Positions 1 to 6,927 of a stretch of 64,000 bases of DNA are shown here, piece after piece; positions within the stretch are counted from its first letter, which is position 1, and each line of letters starts with the position of its first letter. The notes below the pieces were generated by a model. The model was given only the letters and a program-made list of their open reading frames with translations. It was not told the DNA's origin and searched no databases. Both the position numbers and the translations under genes were made by a program. Origin of the DNA: a virus. The stretch is taken from the IMG/VR virus record IMGVR_UViG_3300032236_001129, positions 36,207 to 100,206 of that record; one strand, 5' to 3'.

Positions 1-100
1 GATAAAACTCAGAAAGAATTCTAAATAGCTTGATTCCTTCCGGGATAGGATCTCCTACCTCGGTCATTAAGACGCCTTCTATGGCGATAATTGCTGACAT
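1..100 (-). CDS. Partial small HAD-like protein (N-terminal part)
   Basis: An ATG at 100 overlaps the stop of the upstream micro-gene (TAATG), and the frame stays open to the left edge, so only the first 33 residues are visible. They read MSAIIAIEGVL, then GDPIPEGIKLFRIL. A beta strand ending in an acidic residue followed by GVL, then a P-x-G-x-x-L-x-x-x-L helix, resembles the first motif region of small HAD-like proteins common in actinobacteriophages. The nucleophile position reads E instead of D, so catalytic activity is doubtful. The rest of the gene lies outside the window. Family assignment is inference from a short stretch. Confidence 0.45.
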   Translation of the reverse strand, partial: MSAIIAIEGVLMTEVGDPIPEGIKLFRILSEFY

Positions 101-201
101 TATTCCTCTTCATCGTTGTCCAAATGTTTCTGCTCACAAAGTCTTGCGAGAGAAGCTACCACGTACATCTTGTTACATAACTGGCACTGGTACCTGTCCA
201 T
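100..201 (-). CDS. 33-residue zinc-finger-like micro-protein
   Basis: The frame runs from ATG at 201 to TAA at 100-102, coupled by TAATG to the next gene. The 33-residue product begins MDRYQCQLCNKMY and continues with a second cysteine and a histidine (C-E-Q-K-H), giving a C-x2-C ... C-x3-H set typical of a tiny zinc finger, and it ends in an acidic tail. A TACAAT stretch preceded by GG lies just upstream. Gene status rests on the coupling and the metal-binding pattern. Function is unknown; single-finger proteins like this are often nucleic-acid or protein-binding accessory factors. Confidence 0.55.
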   Translation of the reverse strand: MDRYQCQLCNKMYVVASLARLCEQKHLDNDEEE

Positions 202-215
202 ATGCCTATTGTACC

Positions 216-518
216 TTACTTCTTGCCTTTATTCCTTTTTGAGATTGCCGCAGCTTTCTTTTTAGCGTCAGCTTTTGAGCTAGCGCCCCAAGCCTGTAAC
301 GATAGAAGCAGACGTGTTGGTTCGCCATTTGGCTTGTGCTCTGGGCCAGAAGCATTTCCCATACGTGCCAAAAATGAGGCACGGCGTGGGTTATCTCCAG
401 ATTTAACTGGTGCCTTTAGATTGTGACCTTCTGCCTTAGCAGATGCACGACCCTTAGCGTTAAGTCCACCTTTAGGGTTCTTACCTTCTTTGCGTTGCCA
501 AGCTGGTGTTGAAGCCAT
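216..518 (-). CDS. Conserved basic phage protein, 100 aa, unknown function
   Basis: The product starts MASTPAWQRKEGKNPKGGLN and contains KAPVKSGDNPRRASFLARM and KPNGEPTRLLLSLQAWGASS, followed by a Lys/Ala-rich tail. This motif series (AWQRKEGKNP, GGLNAKGR, SFCARM-like, SLQAWG) is what I associate with a DUF6321-type small protein widespread in tailed phages of cyanobacteria and actinobacteria. It is very basic, which fits DNA or virion association, but no function is established. ATG at 518 shares bases with the stop of the upstream 55-residue gene (TAATG), so the two are translationally coupled. Confidence 0.8.
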   Translation of the reverse strand: MASTPAWQRKEGKNPKGGLNAKGRASAKAEGHNLKAPVKSGDNPRRASFLARMGNASGPEHKPNGEPTRLLLSLQAWGASSKADAKKKAAAISKRNKGKK

Positions 519-685
519 TACTTTTTCTTCTTTCGTGCGGCTGCAATATTATCTACAGCATTTGGATATGGGCGACCTGCAGCTTTAGCTCTAGCCTTAG
601 CAGAGGCTTTTTGACTCTTACTTAATTTTGAATGCTTACCGCCGTCAGGATCTTTTTTATCCCAAACTGGTTTTTCTTTAGCCAC
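518..685 (-). CDS. 55-aa Lys/Ala-rich micro-protein (GTG start)
   Basis: The GTG at 685 follows AAGGAG with good spacing (AAGGAGATCACTTC then GTG). The frame ends in TAA at 518-520, overlapping the next ATG. The product starts MAKEKPVWDKKDPDGGKHSK, then has SKSQKASAKARAKAAGRPYPN and ends in a Lys/Arg run. Its first bases overlap the last codons of the nucleotidyltransferase-like gene. The highly basic composition matches the many other small basic proteins in the left 7 kb. Function is unknown. Confidence 0.7.
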   Translation of the reverse strand: MAKEKPVWDKKDPDGGKHSKLSKSQKASAKARAKAAGRPYPNAVDNIAAARKKKK

Positions 686-1592
686 GAAGTGATCTCCTTA
701 TCAGAGTAGATGTTGAAGGCAGTTCAATTCCATAAAGCTCTTGTTGGGTCTTCTTCTCTTTAGATTCTCTTTGATCTTTGATAGCTCTCAATGCTTGGAT
801 AGCACCAGATTGCTTGCCGGCTTGCCAACGATAGTTGTGGAAGTCAGAGTATCCGGATCCAACCTGGCTAAATGCAATCTTACGACCATGGTGAACATCG
901 TCATAGAATGCAATAGCTTGATCCTGAGCTAGCTTCAGCTTTGTTTCTGCGTTGATACGATAAGCATCGTTAGGTGCGTTTCTAAGATCATTGATAGCTC
1001 TGTTGTGACGTTCCAAGATTTCTACAGCCATGTCATGATCACGCTGTGCTTTTTGTTCCCAGTCACGGCTGTAAGGTGGTTGAGGATTATGTTCTGGTCG
1101 AACAGTCCAGCCATCTGCAATTAGATCATAAGCTGCGTACGGATTGATCTCACGAATATCTGTAGCAGGATTTACATAGTATGTAAGTTCGTAGCCTTCC
1201 CAGTTACGGGTGTTAGGCATAATCTCAGAGTTAAAACTCTCATTGAACATAGCTGCAATCTCATTGTTAGAGAAGCCGGTATATTCTGGGTTAGCTTGGC
1301 GGAATTTGGTGTACTCAATACCAACTAGGCAATCTAGATCGCCAGGTTGACGGGCTGCCTGCCATTGGTATGAGACACCAGATCCCGCAAGCCAAGCCTT
1401 AGTCCATTTGTATGGATCATTGAAGTTACGACTTAGATAGTCAAATAGAATCTCTAAGATTCCATCTCGCATAGATATGCGAAGTGAATCACCTTGGAAT
1501 AAACGTGGGTCTAACTCAGCTGCGGGTGCGCTGAAATAAGAAGTAGCCCCGGGTGTGATACCCGGAGCTTCCATATAGTCGTAAATTCCCAT
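678..1592 (-). CDS. Nucleotidyltransferase-like protein, 304 aa
   Basis: Around residues 66-90 the protein reads WLAGSGVSYQ, then ARQPGDLDCLVGI: a G70-S71 followed 13 residues later by D85-L-D87. This is the hallmark hG[S/G]...Dh[D/E]h pattern of nucleotidyltransferase-fold enzymes. Further conserved-looking blocks include FSNNEIAAMFNE, YYVNPATDIREINPYAAYD and a Trp/His-rich stretch YSDFHNYRWQAGKQ near residue 250. The middle (190-235) is helical and charged. Substrate and role cannot be read from the sequence. It lies among virion-type small genes at the distal end of the minus-strand unit. The NTase call is inference from the motif. Confidence 0.6.
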   Translation of the reverse strand: MGIYDYMEAPGITPGATSYFSAPAAELDPRLFQGDSLRISMRDGILEILFDYLSRNFNDPYKWTKAWLAGSGVSYQWQAARQPGDLDCLVGIEYTKFRQANPEYTGFSNNEIAAMFNESFNSEIMPNTRNWEGYELTYYVNPATDIREINPYAAYDLIADGWTVRPEHNPQPPYSRDWEQKAQRDHDMAVEILERHNRAINDLRNAPNDAYRINAETKLKLAQDQAIAFYDDVHHGRKIAFSQVGSGYSDFHNYRWQAGKQSGAIQALRAIKDQRESKEKKTQQELYGIELPSTSTLIRRSLRG

Positions 1593-1644
1593 ATGCGTAT
1601 TCTTCCATCCTGTACGTCGTTACGTCTCGGCTTGAAGACTACAA

Positions 1645-1929
1645 TTATTTAGCTTCTTTAGCTGCCTTTGCCTCTTCTGCAATAGCTGCAATGCGAATAG
1701 CTGAATATTCAGCTGCTGCTTGAGCCTGAAGATCCATAAGTATTTCAGAGGTGTAGCGGCGAACTTCGATAAGAGTTGCTTCACGCTCTACAGGTACTGT
1801 AAAGATTGAAGGGTTCTTCTCAATGAATACATTTCCGCCCTCATCAATGAGTACTGCAAATCCTGCAGTAAGTTTAGGAGCGTTTGTAGCAGGAGTTTCT
1901 GCTGCTGGTGTTGTTACTTCTTCTGACAT
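1645..1929 (-). CDS. Unknown 94-aa protein, acidic/Ala-rich
   Basis: The product begins MSEEVTTPAAETPATNAPKL, a low-complexity Thr/Pro/Ala leader. It continues with a compact segment, GFAVLIDEGGNVFIEK, and a helix EREATLIEVRRYTSEILMDL, ending in an Ala/Glu/Lys helix. Similar short proteins with a GFAV-x(n)-EREATxxEVRR pattern occur in actinobacteriophages, without known function. A GGAAATGACATG context provides only a modest ribosome site. It sits 9 bp from the upstream zinc protein gene, so the two are probably co-transcribed. Confidence 0.7.
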   Translation of the reverse strand: MSEEVTTPAAETPATNAPKLTAGFAVLIDEGGNVFIEKNPSIFTVPVEREATLIEVRRYTSEILMDLQAQAAAEYSAIRIAAIAEEAKAAKEAK

Positions 1930-1937
1930 GTCATTTC

Positions 1938-2516
1938 CTATTCGTATAGTCCGAGTTTTTTACGGTTCTGTTCTACTACGTACGTTTTAGCTGGGCAGAA
2001 ATCGCAAAGGTAAACCTTTGTGCTAGCCGACTTCGCTGCGCTATCTAGACCGAGATCCTTACGGATATCGTCAGTTCCTTTAGGGATTAGTCGCTTCTTT
2101 TCTGACTTCCAATCCATACAGCCTTCTGTAGGACGCAGATGAAGGTTAAAGCACTTCATAGCGTCATCACCAAAGGTTGCTTTAGTTGTGTAATAGTCTG
2201 GGTCAATGTCTGCTAGACCGCCACCGACTCTATTTCTGAGATTCTCAATGATCTGCTTCTTTACCTCAGGACGTGAATAAAGCTTAACTCCCACTTTAGA
2301 TAGGAAGCCTGAGTGTGGAATGCCGGCAGATTGGTGATTATCAATTAGAACCTGCAGCAATACGTCATCATCTGGATGACCTTCGTAATCTGGCAGCTCT
2401 TCAATTGTCTTGCAGTTATAGCAATAGAGTAGACGGATCTTAGGACCGTCGTCTTTAATCTCTGTATATGTGCCCTCGTCGGCATTGCCGCCTTGGCCTA
2501 AAATTGGAATGCTCAT
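1938..2516 (-). CDS. Unknown 192-aa protein with two Cys pairs (zinc-binding)
   Basis: Residues about 32-35 read CYNC (LLYCYNCKTIEELPDYEG) and near the C-terminus LCDFC (VYLCDFCPAKTYVVEQ), giving two C-x2-C pairs that could hold one zinc. Other cysteines occur in KCFNLH and GCMDW. An intermediate segment, HSGFLSKVGVKLYSRPEV, is well ordered. It is the first gene after a putative extended -10 promoter at 2533-2554. The repeated acidic patches and Cys pairs suggest a nucleic-acid or protein-binding role; no specific function is recognised. Confidence 0.7.
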   Translation of the reverse strand: MSIPILGQGGNADEGTYTEIKDDGPKIRLLYCYNCKTIEELPDYEGHPDDDVLLQVLIDNHQSAGIPHSGFLSKVGVKLYSRPEVKKQIIENLRNRVGGGLADIDPDYYTTKATFGDDAMKCFNLHLRPTEGCMDWKSEKKRLIPKGTDDIRKDLGLDSAAKSASTKVYLCDFCPAKTYVVEQNRKKLGLYE

Positions 2517-2532
2517 TGTTTACCCCACTTAT

Positions 2533-2554
2533 CCCTCTATACAATATCGTACCA
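2533..2554 (-). promoter_or_regulatory. Putative extended -10 promoter for the 2516 gene
   Basis: Read on the minus strand this is TGGTACGATATTGTATAGAG followed by GG, with a TG-N-TACGAT extended -10 at 2546-2551 and no clear -35 box. Nearly the same block (TGGTA..ATATT..ATAG.GG) precedes other minus-strand genes near 7770, 13376, 22430, 24787 and 29632. Function is inferred from recurrence and position. Confidence 0.5.
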
Positions 2555-2561
2555 CAGATTG

Positions 2562-3887
2562 CTAGAGTCCCCGACCACCATTAAACTCATTGTTACGGGA
2601 TAGGTAGCTCTGCCAATCTTCATCTTCGTTCTCTACGTTACGCTCGTGAGTTTCCATGCCTGCTCCGCTAACTTCTTCCATATATCGGGAGAAAGCGCCG
2701 GCACGGCGGGAGATTGGTAGGGGTTGTTGCTTTTTACGAACCTCTTCGTTGCTTACCTTAGGGGTAGCCTTTGTTTGAAGCGATGAAAGAACATAGTTTG
2801 GAGTTACTACGCCTTCTCCATGCTGCTCAATAATAGAATGTAAAGATTCACGGTCTAGCTTTTTACCGGATTTATGATGAGCAAGAACAGCCTTCATGAC
2901 ATTGTCAATAGGCGCATTACCTTTTCCAATAGGCGTATCTGTTCGCTCAGAATGTGGCTTAACATAGTTGCCTCGAGCAATACCTTTTCTACGTCCTTCA
3001 GCAGACTCACCAAGAGTGAGCATACTTCTTACAGGAACGCCGGATTTACCGACAAAGTAGTTTTCTTTATCAGCTTTGCGCTTCTCTTCTTGTTCTTCAC
3101 CAATTTTTGCTAGCTGCTCAGGAGTTTTACCGCTGCTAAGCGTCTGCTTATCCTCTTTAGATAATTCTTCCCAGTTACGTCCAGCCATGCCTTTACGAGC
3201 ACGCTCTAGAGCCGTATTAAGAGCTGTTTCTTTATACTCAGGTGTACGAGTCTGTGCAGGCAATGGTTTTGTTGTTCCAGGTGTGCGACCAGCACCTGCA
3301 TATGGAGTCATTTGTCCAAACCAGGAGCGCTCATCTTCTGGGCTAACGCCATGATGAAAGATCATACCGGCAGACATGACTGCTTTAACATCATTGCTCA
3401 TGCCAGCTTGCTCATGAACAATACGATTTTCAACGTCAGGTGTAATAGGTTCTGGAGACTTTACGTAGATATCTGGGTTATCTTTACGCCAGTTAGCCAA
3501 GTGCTCTTGTTCTTCAGATAAATGTTTAGGGCATAGGGGAAAACCTACTCCACCAATTGTGCTTGAAGAAGGGGTGTGAAAAATATGGGTAGCTTGAGGA
3601 TGACTTTGATCGTGATCTTCACTCTTAAAGTGACAAGCAACACCTTGGCCAACTCTACGACGAGAAGTAACCGCAGTTCTTTTTACAGTTCCTGGTGTAC
3701 CTGAAGCAGGGTTTGGTTGGAATACTTCCATGCTCTTTTGCTTAGGGCGATGCTTAGGTTCTTTAGGGCCTTCAGTAATTTGAAGACTATTACCTTCGTC
3801 ATTGCTCTCATCTTCAGGGTCGTAAACAGAACGAATGTTCTTACCTGCATACGTTCTAGCAAACCCTAAGATATCTTCAACGGACAT
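2562..3887 (-). CDS. Unknown 441-aa protein, probably disordered, virion-associated candidate
   Basis: The first 60 residues are charged and polar. A possible metal-binding segment follows near residues 83-125: ACHFKSEDHDQSHPQATHIF, then LCPKHLSEEQEHLANW (Cys/His-rich). The remainder is Lys/Glu/Pro-rich with segments such as RKGMAGRNWEELSKEDK and GNAPIDNVMKAVLAHHKSG. The C-terminus carries SRYMEEVSG and SYLSRNNEFNGGRGL. Length and composition resemble large accessory proteins of actinobacteriophages, but I do not recognise a family. It starts 3 bp after the 85-residue gene's stop region and belongs to the same minus-strand unit. Confidence 0.65.
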   Translation of the reverse strand: MSVEDILGFARTYAGKNIRSVYDPEDESNDEGNSLQITEGPKEPKHRPKQKSMEVFQPNPASGTPGTVKRTAVTSRRRVGQGVACHFKSEDHDQSHPQATHIFHTPSSSTIGGVGFPLCPKHLSEEQEHLANWRKDNPDIYVKSPEPITPDVENRIVHEQAGMSNDVKAVMSAGMIFHHGVSPEDERSWFGQMTPYAGAGRTPGTTKPLPAQTRTPEYKETALNTALERARKGMAGRNWEELSKEDKQTLSSGKTPEQLAKIGEEQEEKRKADKENYFVGKSGVPVRSMLTLGESAEGRRKGIARGNYVKPHSERTDTPIGKGNAPIDNVMKAVLAHHKSGKKLDRESLHSIIEQHGEGVVTPNYVLSSLQTKATPKVSNEEVRKKQQPLPISRRAGAFSRYMEEVSGAGMETHERNVENEDEDWQSYLSRNNEFNGGRGL

Positions 3888-3889
3888 TG

Positions 3890-4147
3890 TTATTTCCAGT
3901 CGTTGGCGTTGTACTCATGACTTACATCATTGCGTAAATTTTTGATTGCTTCTGGGCGTACATTTCCCTTAGCATCACGAGCACCCATTGGTAGGTTAAT
4001 CTTATCATCATCTGGAGAACCTTCTTTTCCACCGGTAGCTACCCAGTGAGCGTGAAGGCGTGCAATTTCTTCATCGGGATTCCAAGGCTTACGTGGTGTA
4101 GGGCGAACCTGCTTGCGTAACTTAGAACGATCTGGTACGTTGCTCAT
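3890..4147 (-). CDS. Unknown 85-aa basic protein
   Basis: The product starts MSNVPDRSKLRKQVRPTPRK and continues PWNPDEEIARLHAHWVATGG, a helix with Trp/His residues, then DDKINLPMGARDAKGN. The N-terminus is strongly basic. It overlaps the upstream gene's stop (position 4147) and is followed after 2 bp by the next start, indicating an operon. No function is recognised; the pattern fits small virion or DNA-associated proteins. Confidence 0.65.
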   Translation of the reverse strand: MSNVPDRSKLRKQVRPTPRKPWNPDEEIARLHAHWVATGGKEGSPDDDKINLPMGARDAKGNVRPEAIKNLRNDVSHEYNANDWK

Positions 4148-4446
4148 TAGTATCCTTCCGGCCTTCTTGATTCTCTTGCTCGTTTAATAGCCCTACCTTC
4201 ACTAATAGAGTGAAGTTTTCCTTCTTGTTGGCCATTTTTAAAATAGTTAGTTCTTCCTAACTCCATATTCAAAGAGTCTTTGACGTCCCCAGAGTTTTCT
4301 ATAGCACTATTAATATGAGTATCTAAAGCGCCTACTTTTACTTTAGGAAAATCAATTACTTTGGCATCTGGAAGACTTTGAAAGTATTTTTTAAGGCCAT
4401 GACGCCTACGAGTTTCTCTGACTATAGTTTTAATATCTTTAGCCAT
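4147..4446 (-). CDS. Unknown 99-aa basic protein
   Basis: The product starts MAKDIKTIVRETRRRHGLKK and contains YFQSLPDAKVIDFPKVKVG, then ENSGDVKDSLNMELGRTNYF, ending in an Arg-rich tail (AIKRARESRRPEGY). One-base overlap with the downstream gene and 1 bp spacing from the upstream gene show tight coupling. No family is recognised. Confidence 0.65.
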   Translation of the reverse strand: MAKDIKTIVRETRRRHGLKKYFQSLPDAKVIDFPKVKVGALDTHINSAIENSGDVKDSLNMELGRTNYFKNGQQEGKLHSISEGRAIKRARESRRPEGY

Positions 4447-4447
4447 A

Positions 4448-4741
4448 TTAGTTACTCTTAGGTTTTTTTGAGATTACTGATGCAATGTTAGCTTCGGTAA
4501 TGCCATGCATTAAATGTCCTGAACGAGTAGATGGGGCGTCTACTTGACTTGGAGCCATACCAAGGGCAGTAAAAAACTTACCCTCTCCTGAACCAAATTT
4601 AGCTCTAGGCTTCTTAGGTTCTGTATTTTCAGGAATACCTAAAACATTTAAAACTTTATTTCCTACTTTTTTAAGGTCGGCAGCAGCGGGAGAGCTCTTG
4701 AGCTTCTCAATACGTCCCTTACGCTGCGATGCCTTGGCCAT
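4448..4741 (-). CDS. Unknown 97-aa Lys-rich protein
   Basis: The product starts MAKASQRKGRIEKLKSSPAA and contains a central segment PRAKFGSGEGKFFTALGMAP, followed by HLMHGITEANIASVISKKP. The C-terminal helix with GITEANIASVI looks structured, while the N-terminus is basic. It lies in the same tightly packed row of small minus-strand genes. Function is unknown. Confidence 0.65.
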   Translation of the reverse strand: MAKASQRKGRIEKLKSSPAAADLKKVGNKVLNVLGIPENTEPKKPRAKFGSGEGKFFTALGMAPSQVDAPSTRSGHLMHGITEANIASVISKKPKSN

Positions 4742-4744
4742 TTT

Positions 4745-5023
4745 TTAGTAAGTACCCAACATCTGATCGTTAGAGATGTGCGCTACAGGCATTGGAGCAC
4801 GAGGAGCTGAGTTTGCATCGTCAGATCCTGGAACAACCTTGTTAGGTGTCTCTTGATCAATAAAGTCATAGTTCCAGTATGGATGTAGTCCACGGCGGTT
4901 AGCCAAGACGATATCTTCACCGGTTCCTGGTGCAGTTGTTGTATTAGGACGTACCTTGCGGTACTTTCCATCTGTTGCGCCTTCTTTGATGCTCTCGTTG
5001 AGAGATTTATTTTCGATACGCAT
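4745..5023 (-). CDS. Unknown 92-aa protein
   Basis: The product starts MRIENKSLNESIKEGATDGK and continues YRKVRPNTTTAPGTGEDI, then ANRRGLHPYWNYDFIDQETP. A Tyr/Trp-containing core (HPYWNYDFI) is followed by a disordered Asp/Ala/Pro tail. A second overlapping frame on the same strand (4783-4971) is less protein-like and was left out. The start is 2 bp from the stop of the Pro-rich gene at 5026. Function is unknown. Confidence 0.65.
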   Translation of the reverse strand: MRIENKSLNESIKEGATDGKYRKVRPNTTTAPGTGEDIVLANRRGLHPYWNYDFIDQETPNKVVPGSDDANSAPRAPMPVAHISNDQMLGTY

Positions 5024-5025
5024 TG

Positions 5026-5481
5026 TTACTTCTTTCTTGTTACTGTGTATGGTGATTGATAGTTCGCAGGCTTTTGCTTACTAATATCGTGATCAATTGT
5101 AGAACGTCCTGGTAAACCTGGCTTTGGCCCTACTGGCTTTGGCTTAGGTGAGATTCCACCGTGAGGGGGCTCACTATTTGGCCCCTTTGGATATTCATTT
5201 GGCTTTGTCTTTGGACTACGCTCCTCAGGTTGTGGCTTAGTAGTCTTAGGCTTAATCTCTGGGTTATGAGGATTGTGCGGAGGATTGTGATTTGGCTTAT
5301 CCTTAGGGCCTTTACGATCAACATGATTATGTGGGCTACCTGAATCAGGATTCTTAGGCTCAACCTTATCTTTAGTACGTTCAATAATTGTTACGTGGGA
5401 TTGTTCTGGTGACCACTTATCGCCACGAAATGCTTCGCCAACACGCTTAGTGTTATGCTCTCTACGCTTTTTACTAAACAT
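5026..5481 (-). CDS. Proline/lysine/histidine-rich low-complexity protein, 151 aa
   Basis: From residue 40 to 135 the protein is built of P, K, H, N, G and E: GPKDKPNHNPPHNPHNPE, then KPKTTKPQPEERSPKTKP and GISPKPKPVGPKPGLPG. It is almost certainly disordered. The N-terminus MFSKKRREHNTKRVGEAFRG is strongly basic. Such Pro-rich chains can act as linkers or as SH3-type or polyanion-binding segments; no role is established. ATG at 5481 overlaps the TAA of the 53-residue gene. Confidence 0.6.
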   Translation of the reverse strand: MFSKKRREHNTKRVGEAFRGDKWSPEQSHVTIIERTKDKVEPKNPDSGSPHNHVDRKGPKDKPNHNPPHNPHNPEIKPKTTKPQPEERSPKTKPNEYPKGPNSEPPHGGISPKPKPVGPKPGLPGRSTIDHDISKQKPANYQSPYTVTRKK

Positions 5482-5642
5482 TATTTCTTCGCTTTCTTTG
5501 CTGATTTCTTTTCTGCTGGCTTAGCCGATGCCTTAGCTTTAGCCTCAATTTGAGCCTTACGTTCAGGAGTCATGACCTTAAGTTTTTCAACCTTATAGTC
5601 CATGTCCTTGCCATGAGGATCTTTGATACGCTTCTTTGCCAT
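5481..5642 (-). CDS. 53-aa Lys/Ala-rich micro-protein
   Basis: ATG at 5642 follows AAAGGAATAATGACACC. The product starts MAKKRIKDPHGKDMDYKVEK and continues LKVMTPERKAQIEAKAKASA with a Lys-rich tail. TAA at 5481-5483 shares bases with the next ATG (TAATG). The same architecture (basic, helical, ending KKxKK) recurs in the micro-proteins at 518-685 and 48011-48187, suggesting related roles. Function is unknown. Confidence 0.65.
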   Translation of the reverse strand: MAKKRIKDPHGKDMDYKVEKLKVMTPERKAQIEAKAKASAKPAEKKSAKKAKK

Positions 5643-5657
5643 GGTGTCATTATTCCT

Positions 5658-5861
5658 TTATTTTGGTTTTGTGTCAGGACTATGATGCTTCTTAACCCGT
5701 GGACGGGTAACTTTTTTACCCCTGGCGTGGCTAGTCTTCTGACGTCGTTTAGTAGATGCCGATTTGCTTCCTGGATTTAAGCTGGAGGCCTGTCCCGAGA
5801 CCCAAGGGCCTGCGGCTTTCTTATCCCAGCTATCAACTGAGGTAAATTGCTTACTCTTCAC
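5658..5861 (-). CDS. 67-aa basic protein (GTG start)
   Basis: GTG at 5861 lies inside the last codons of the zinc-ribbon gene. The product starts MKSKQFTSVDSWDKKAAGPW and turns very basic (STKRRQKTSHARGKKVTRPR), then VKKHHSPDTKPK. No Shine-Dalgarno is visible, so expression would depend on coupling to the upstream gene. Composition resembles DNA- or RNA-binding tails. Function is unknown. Confidence 0.5.
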   Translation of the reverse strand: MKSKQFTSVDSWDKKAAGPWVSGQASSLNPGSKSASTKRRQKTSHARGKKVTRPRVKKHHSPDTKPK

Positions 5862-6027
5862 GGGAGGCCATCAAACTCTTAGAATGCCTCTCATACTTTG
5901 CATTTCTGCAATAAGGGCATAGTCCGTCATCGCTGTAGATTGCTTCCAGGGGAGTCATTGGATACCCACACTTCTTACATGGAAGAGTTCCATCATAGAT
6001 AGTTAGTGTTGAGACGTCCTCACCCAT
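5851..6027 (-). CDS. 58-aa zinc-ribbon protein
   Basis: I start this at ATG 6027, which overlaps the stop of the BldC-like gene (ATGGGTGA), rather than at 6099, which would need a long unrelated overlap. The product reads MGEDVSTLTIYDGTLPCKKC, then GYPMTPLEAIYSDDGLCPYC. Two C-x2-C pairs separated by about 20 residues form a classical zinc ribbon. The tail is basic (RNAKYERHSKSLMASREE). Such ribbons usually mediate nucleic-acid or polymerase contacts. Its position directly after a DNA-binding regulator suggests a joint regulatory role (inference). Confidence 0.65.
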   Translation of the reverse strand: MGEDVSTLTIYDGTLPCKKCGYPMTPLEAIYSDDGLCPYCRNAKYERHSKSLMASREE

Positions 6028-6343
6028 TTGTCTGGTTTCCGCACTCACACTTGCCAGAAACAACACCTGGAAGAGTCCAGCAGTTACGGCATACGCCATT
6101 AGCTACTAGACTTTCTCCCTTAATGCGTGTAGTTCCACCTGGAGTCTTAACATAGTCAAGCTGCTTACCGGTTGCCCAACGACCGACAGTTCTTGGATCT
6201 ACGCTGAAGATATCTGCAACCTGTGAGGGCGTGAATAACTTATCTTTGTTAGGGGTAACAGGAAGGCTAGACTTATTAGATCCGCTGCCCTTTTTACCTG
6301 GGGCTGGAGTCACTGGAGCTGCAGCTTTTTTTCTAGGTGCCAT
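6020..6343 (-). CDS. BldC/MerR-type helix-turn-helix protein with C-terminal zinc knuckle
   Basis: Residues about 37-80 read FTPSQVADIFSVDPRTVGRW, then ATGKQLDYVKTPGGTTRIKG. This is the BldC-like variant of the MerR winged helix: (L/F)TPxxVAxxFxVDPxTVxRW and a wing with TPGGxxR. The first 36 residues are a Lys/Pro/Ser-rich flexible arm. The C-terminus has CRNC and CECG pairs, a likely zinc site not found in BldC itself. In Streptomyces BldC controls developmental genes, so this is a plausible phage regulator of host or late-phage transcription (inference). It is followed by the zinc-ribbon gene in coupled arrangement. Confidence 0.75.
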   Translation of the reverse strand: MAPRKKAAAPVTPAPGKKGSGSNKSSLPVTPNKDKLFTPSQVADIFSVDPRTVGRWATGKQLDYVKTPGGTTRIKGESLVANGVCRNCWTLPGVVSGKCECGNQTNG

Positions 6344-6703
6344 TTACCACACACTTTCTGAGACGTTTCGAGCTGTACCGGAGTATGAACCGTTTTCACG
6401 TGTAAAGTCTACACGAGTTGGGTAGAACTCCTCGTTTACATCCATCACGTCCATGATACCTAGCGCACGGGTGCGGTATCCAAAACGTGGTGGAAACAAT
6501 TGTACCTGAGGAAGAGGGGGACGTACTAAATCTTGTAGTAGAGCTGCCGGCATTGTGGCGGATTTAAGGGCACGAGCCATAAACGCTTCTTGAGCATTTG
6601 CAAATGGGCCCATGTAGTCATAGCGAAGAAGACTTGGTTCTGGATCTTCATTGACAATTGGACGACCTTTACTATGGTCATAGACTCCGTCTTGATTTTC
6701 CAT
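6344..6703 (-). CDS. Unknown 119-aa protein, probable virion component
   Basis: I choose ATG at 6703, which overlaps the stop of the upstream gene (CTAATGG), over the GTG at 6712. The product starts MENQDGVYDHSKGRPIVNED and contains YDYMGPFANAQEAFMARALK, then RPPLPQVQLFPPRFGYRTRA and a C-terminal stretch FTRENGSYSGTARNVSESVW. Balanced composition and aromatic residues suggest a folded domain. I do not recognise the family. Confidence 0.6.
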   Translation of the reverse strand: MENQDGVYDHSKGRPIVNEDPEPSLLRYDYMGPFANAQEAFMARALKSATMPAALLQDLVRPPLPQVQLFPPRFGYRTRALGIMDVMDVNEEFYPTRVDFTRENGSYSGTARNVSESVW

Positions 6704-6927
6704 TAGCGCCACTTTTTCTTGTCAAATTTGTTTTCTAGTCTTCCTAATTTAAAGCTAGCTATGCGGCCGATCTTATTGCGCATCTCATCGACGACAGCAT
6801 CATTGCAATGGTCGCAAGTAGCTCCGTGACCTAGATTATTATGGCGAATACCGGTTCTATTTTTTTCAGAAATATGCTGTGCTTCGTAGGTACCGTCGTC
6901 GTTGCTATAGTCATAGAATGCAGGCAT
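6703..6927 (-). CDS. Unknown 74-aa protein with Cys/His pair
   Basis: ATG at 6927 sits in TAATG with the upstream stop and is preferred over the GTG at 6936. The product starts MPAFYDYSNDDGTYEAQHIS and contains HNNLGHGATCDHCNDAVVDE, a C-x2-C with neighbouring histidines that may bind a metal. It ends in a basic helix (FDKKKWR). Function is unknown. Confidence 0.6.
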   Translation of the reverse strand: MPAFYDYSNDDGTYEAQHISEKNRTGIRHNNLGHGATCDHCNDAVVDEMRNKIGRIASFKLGRLENKFDKKKWR

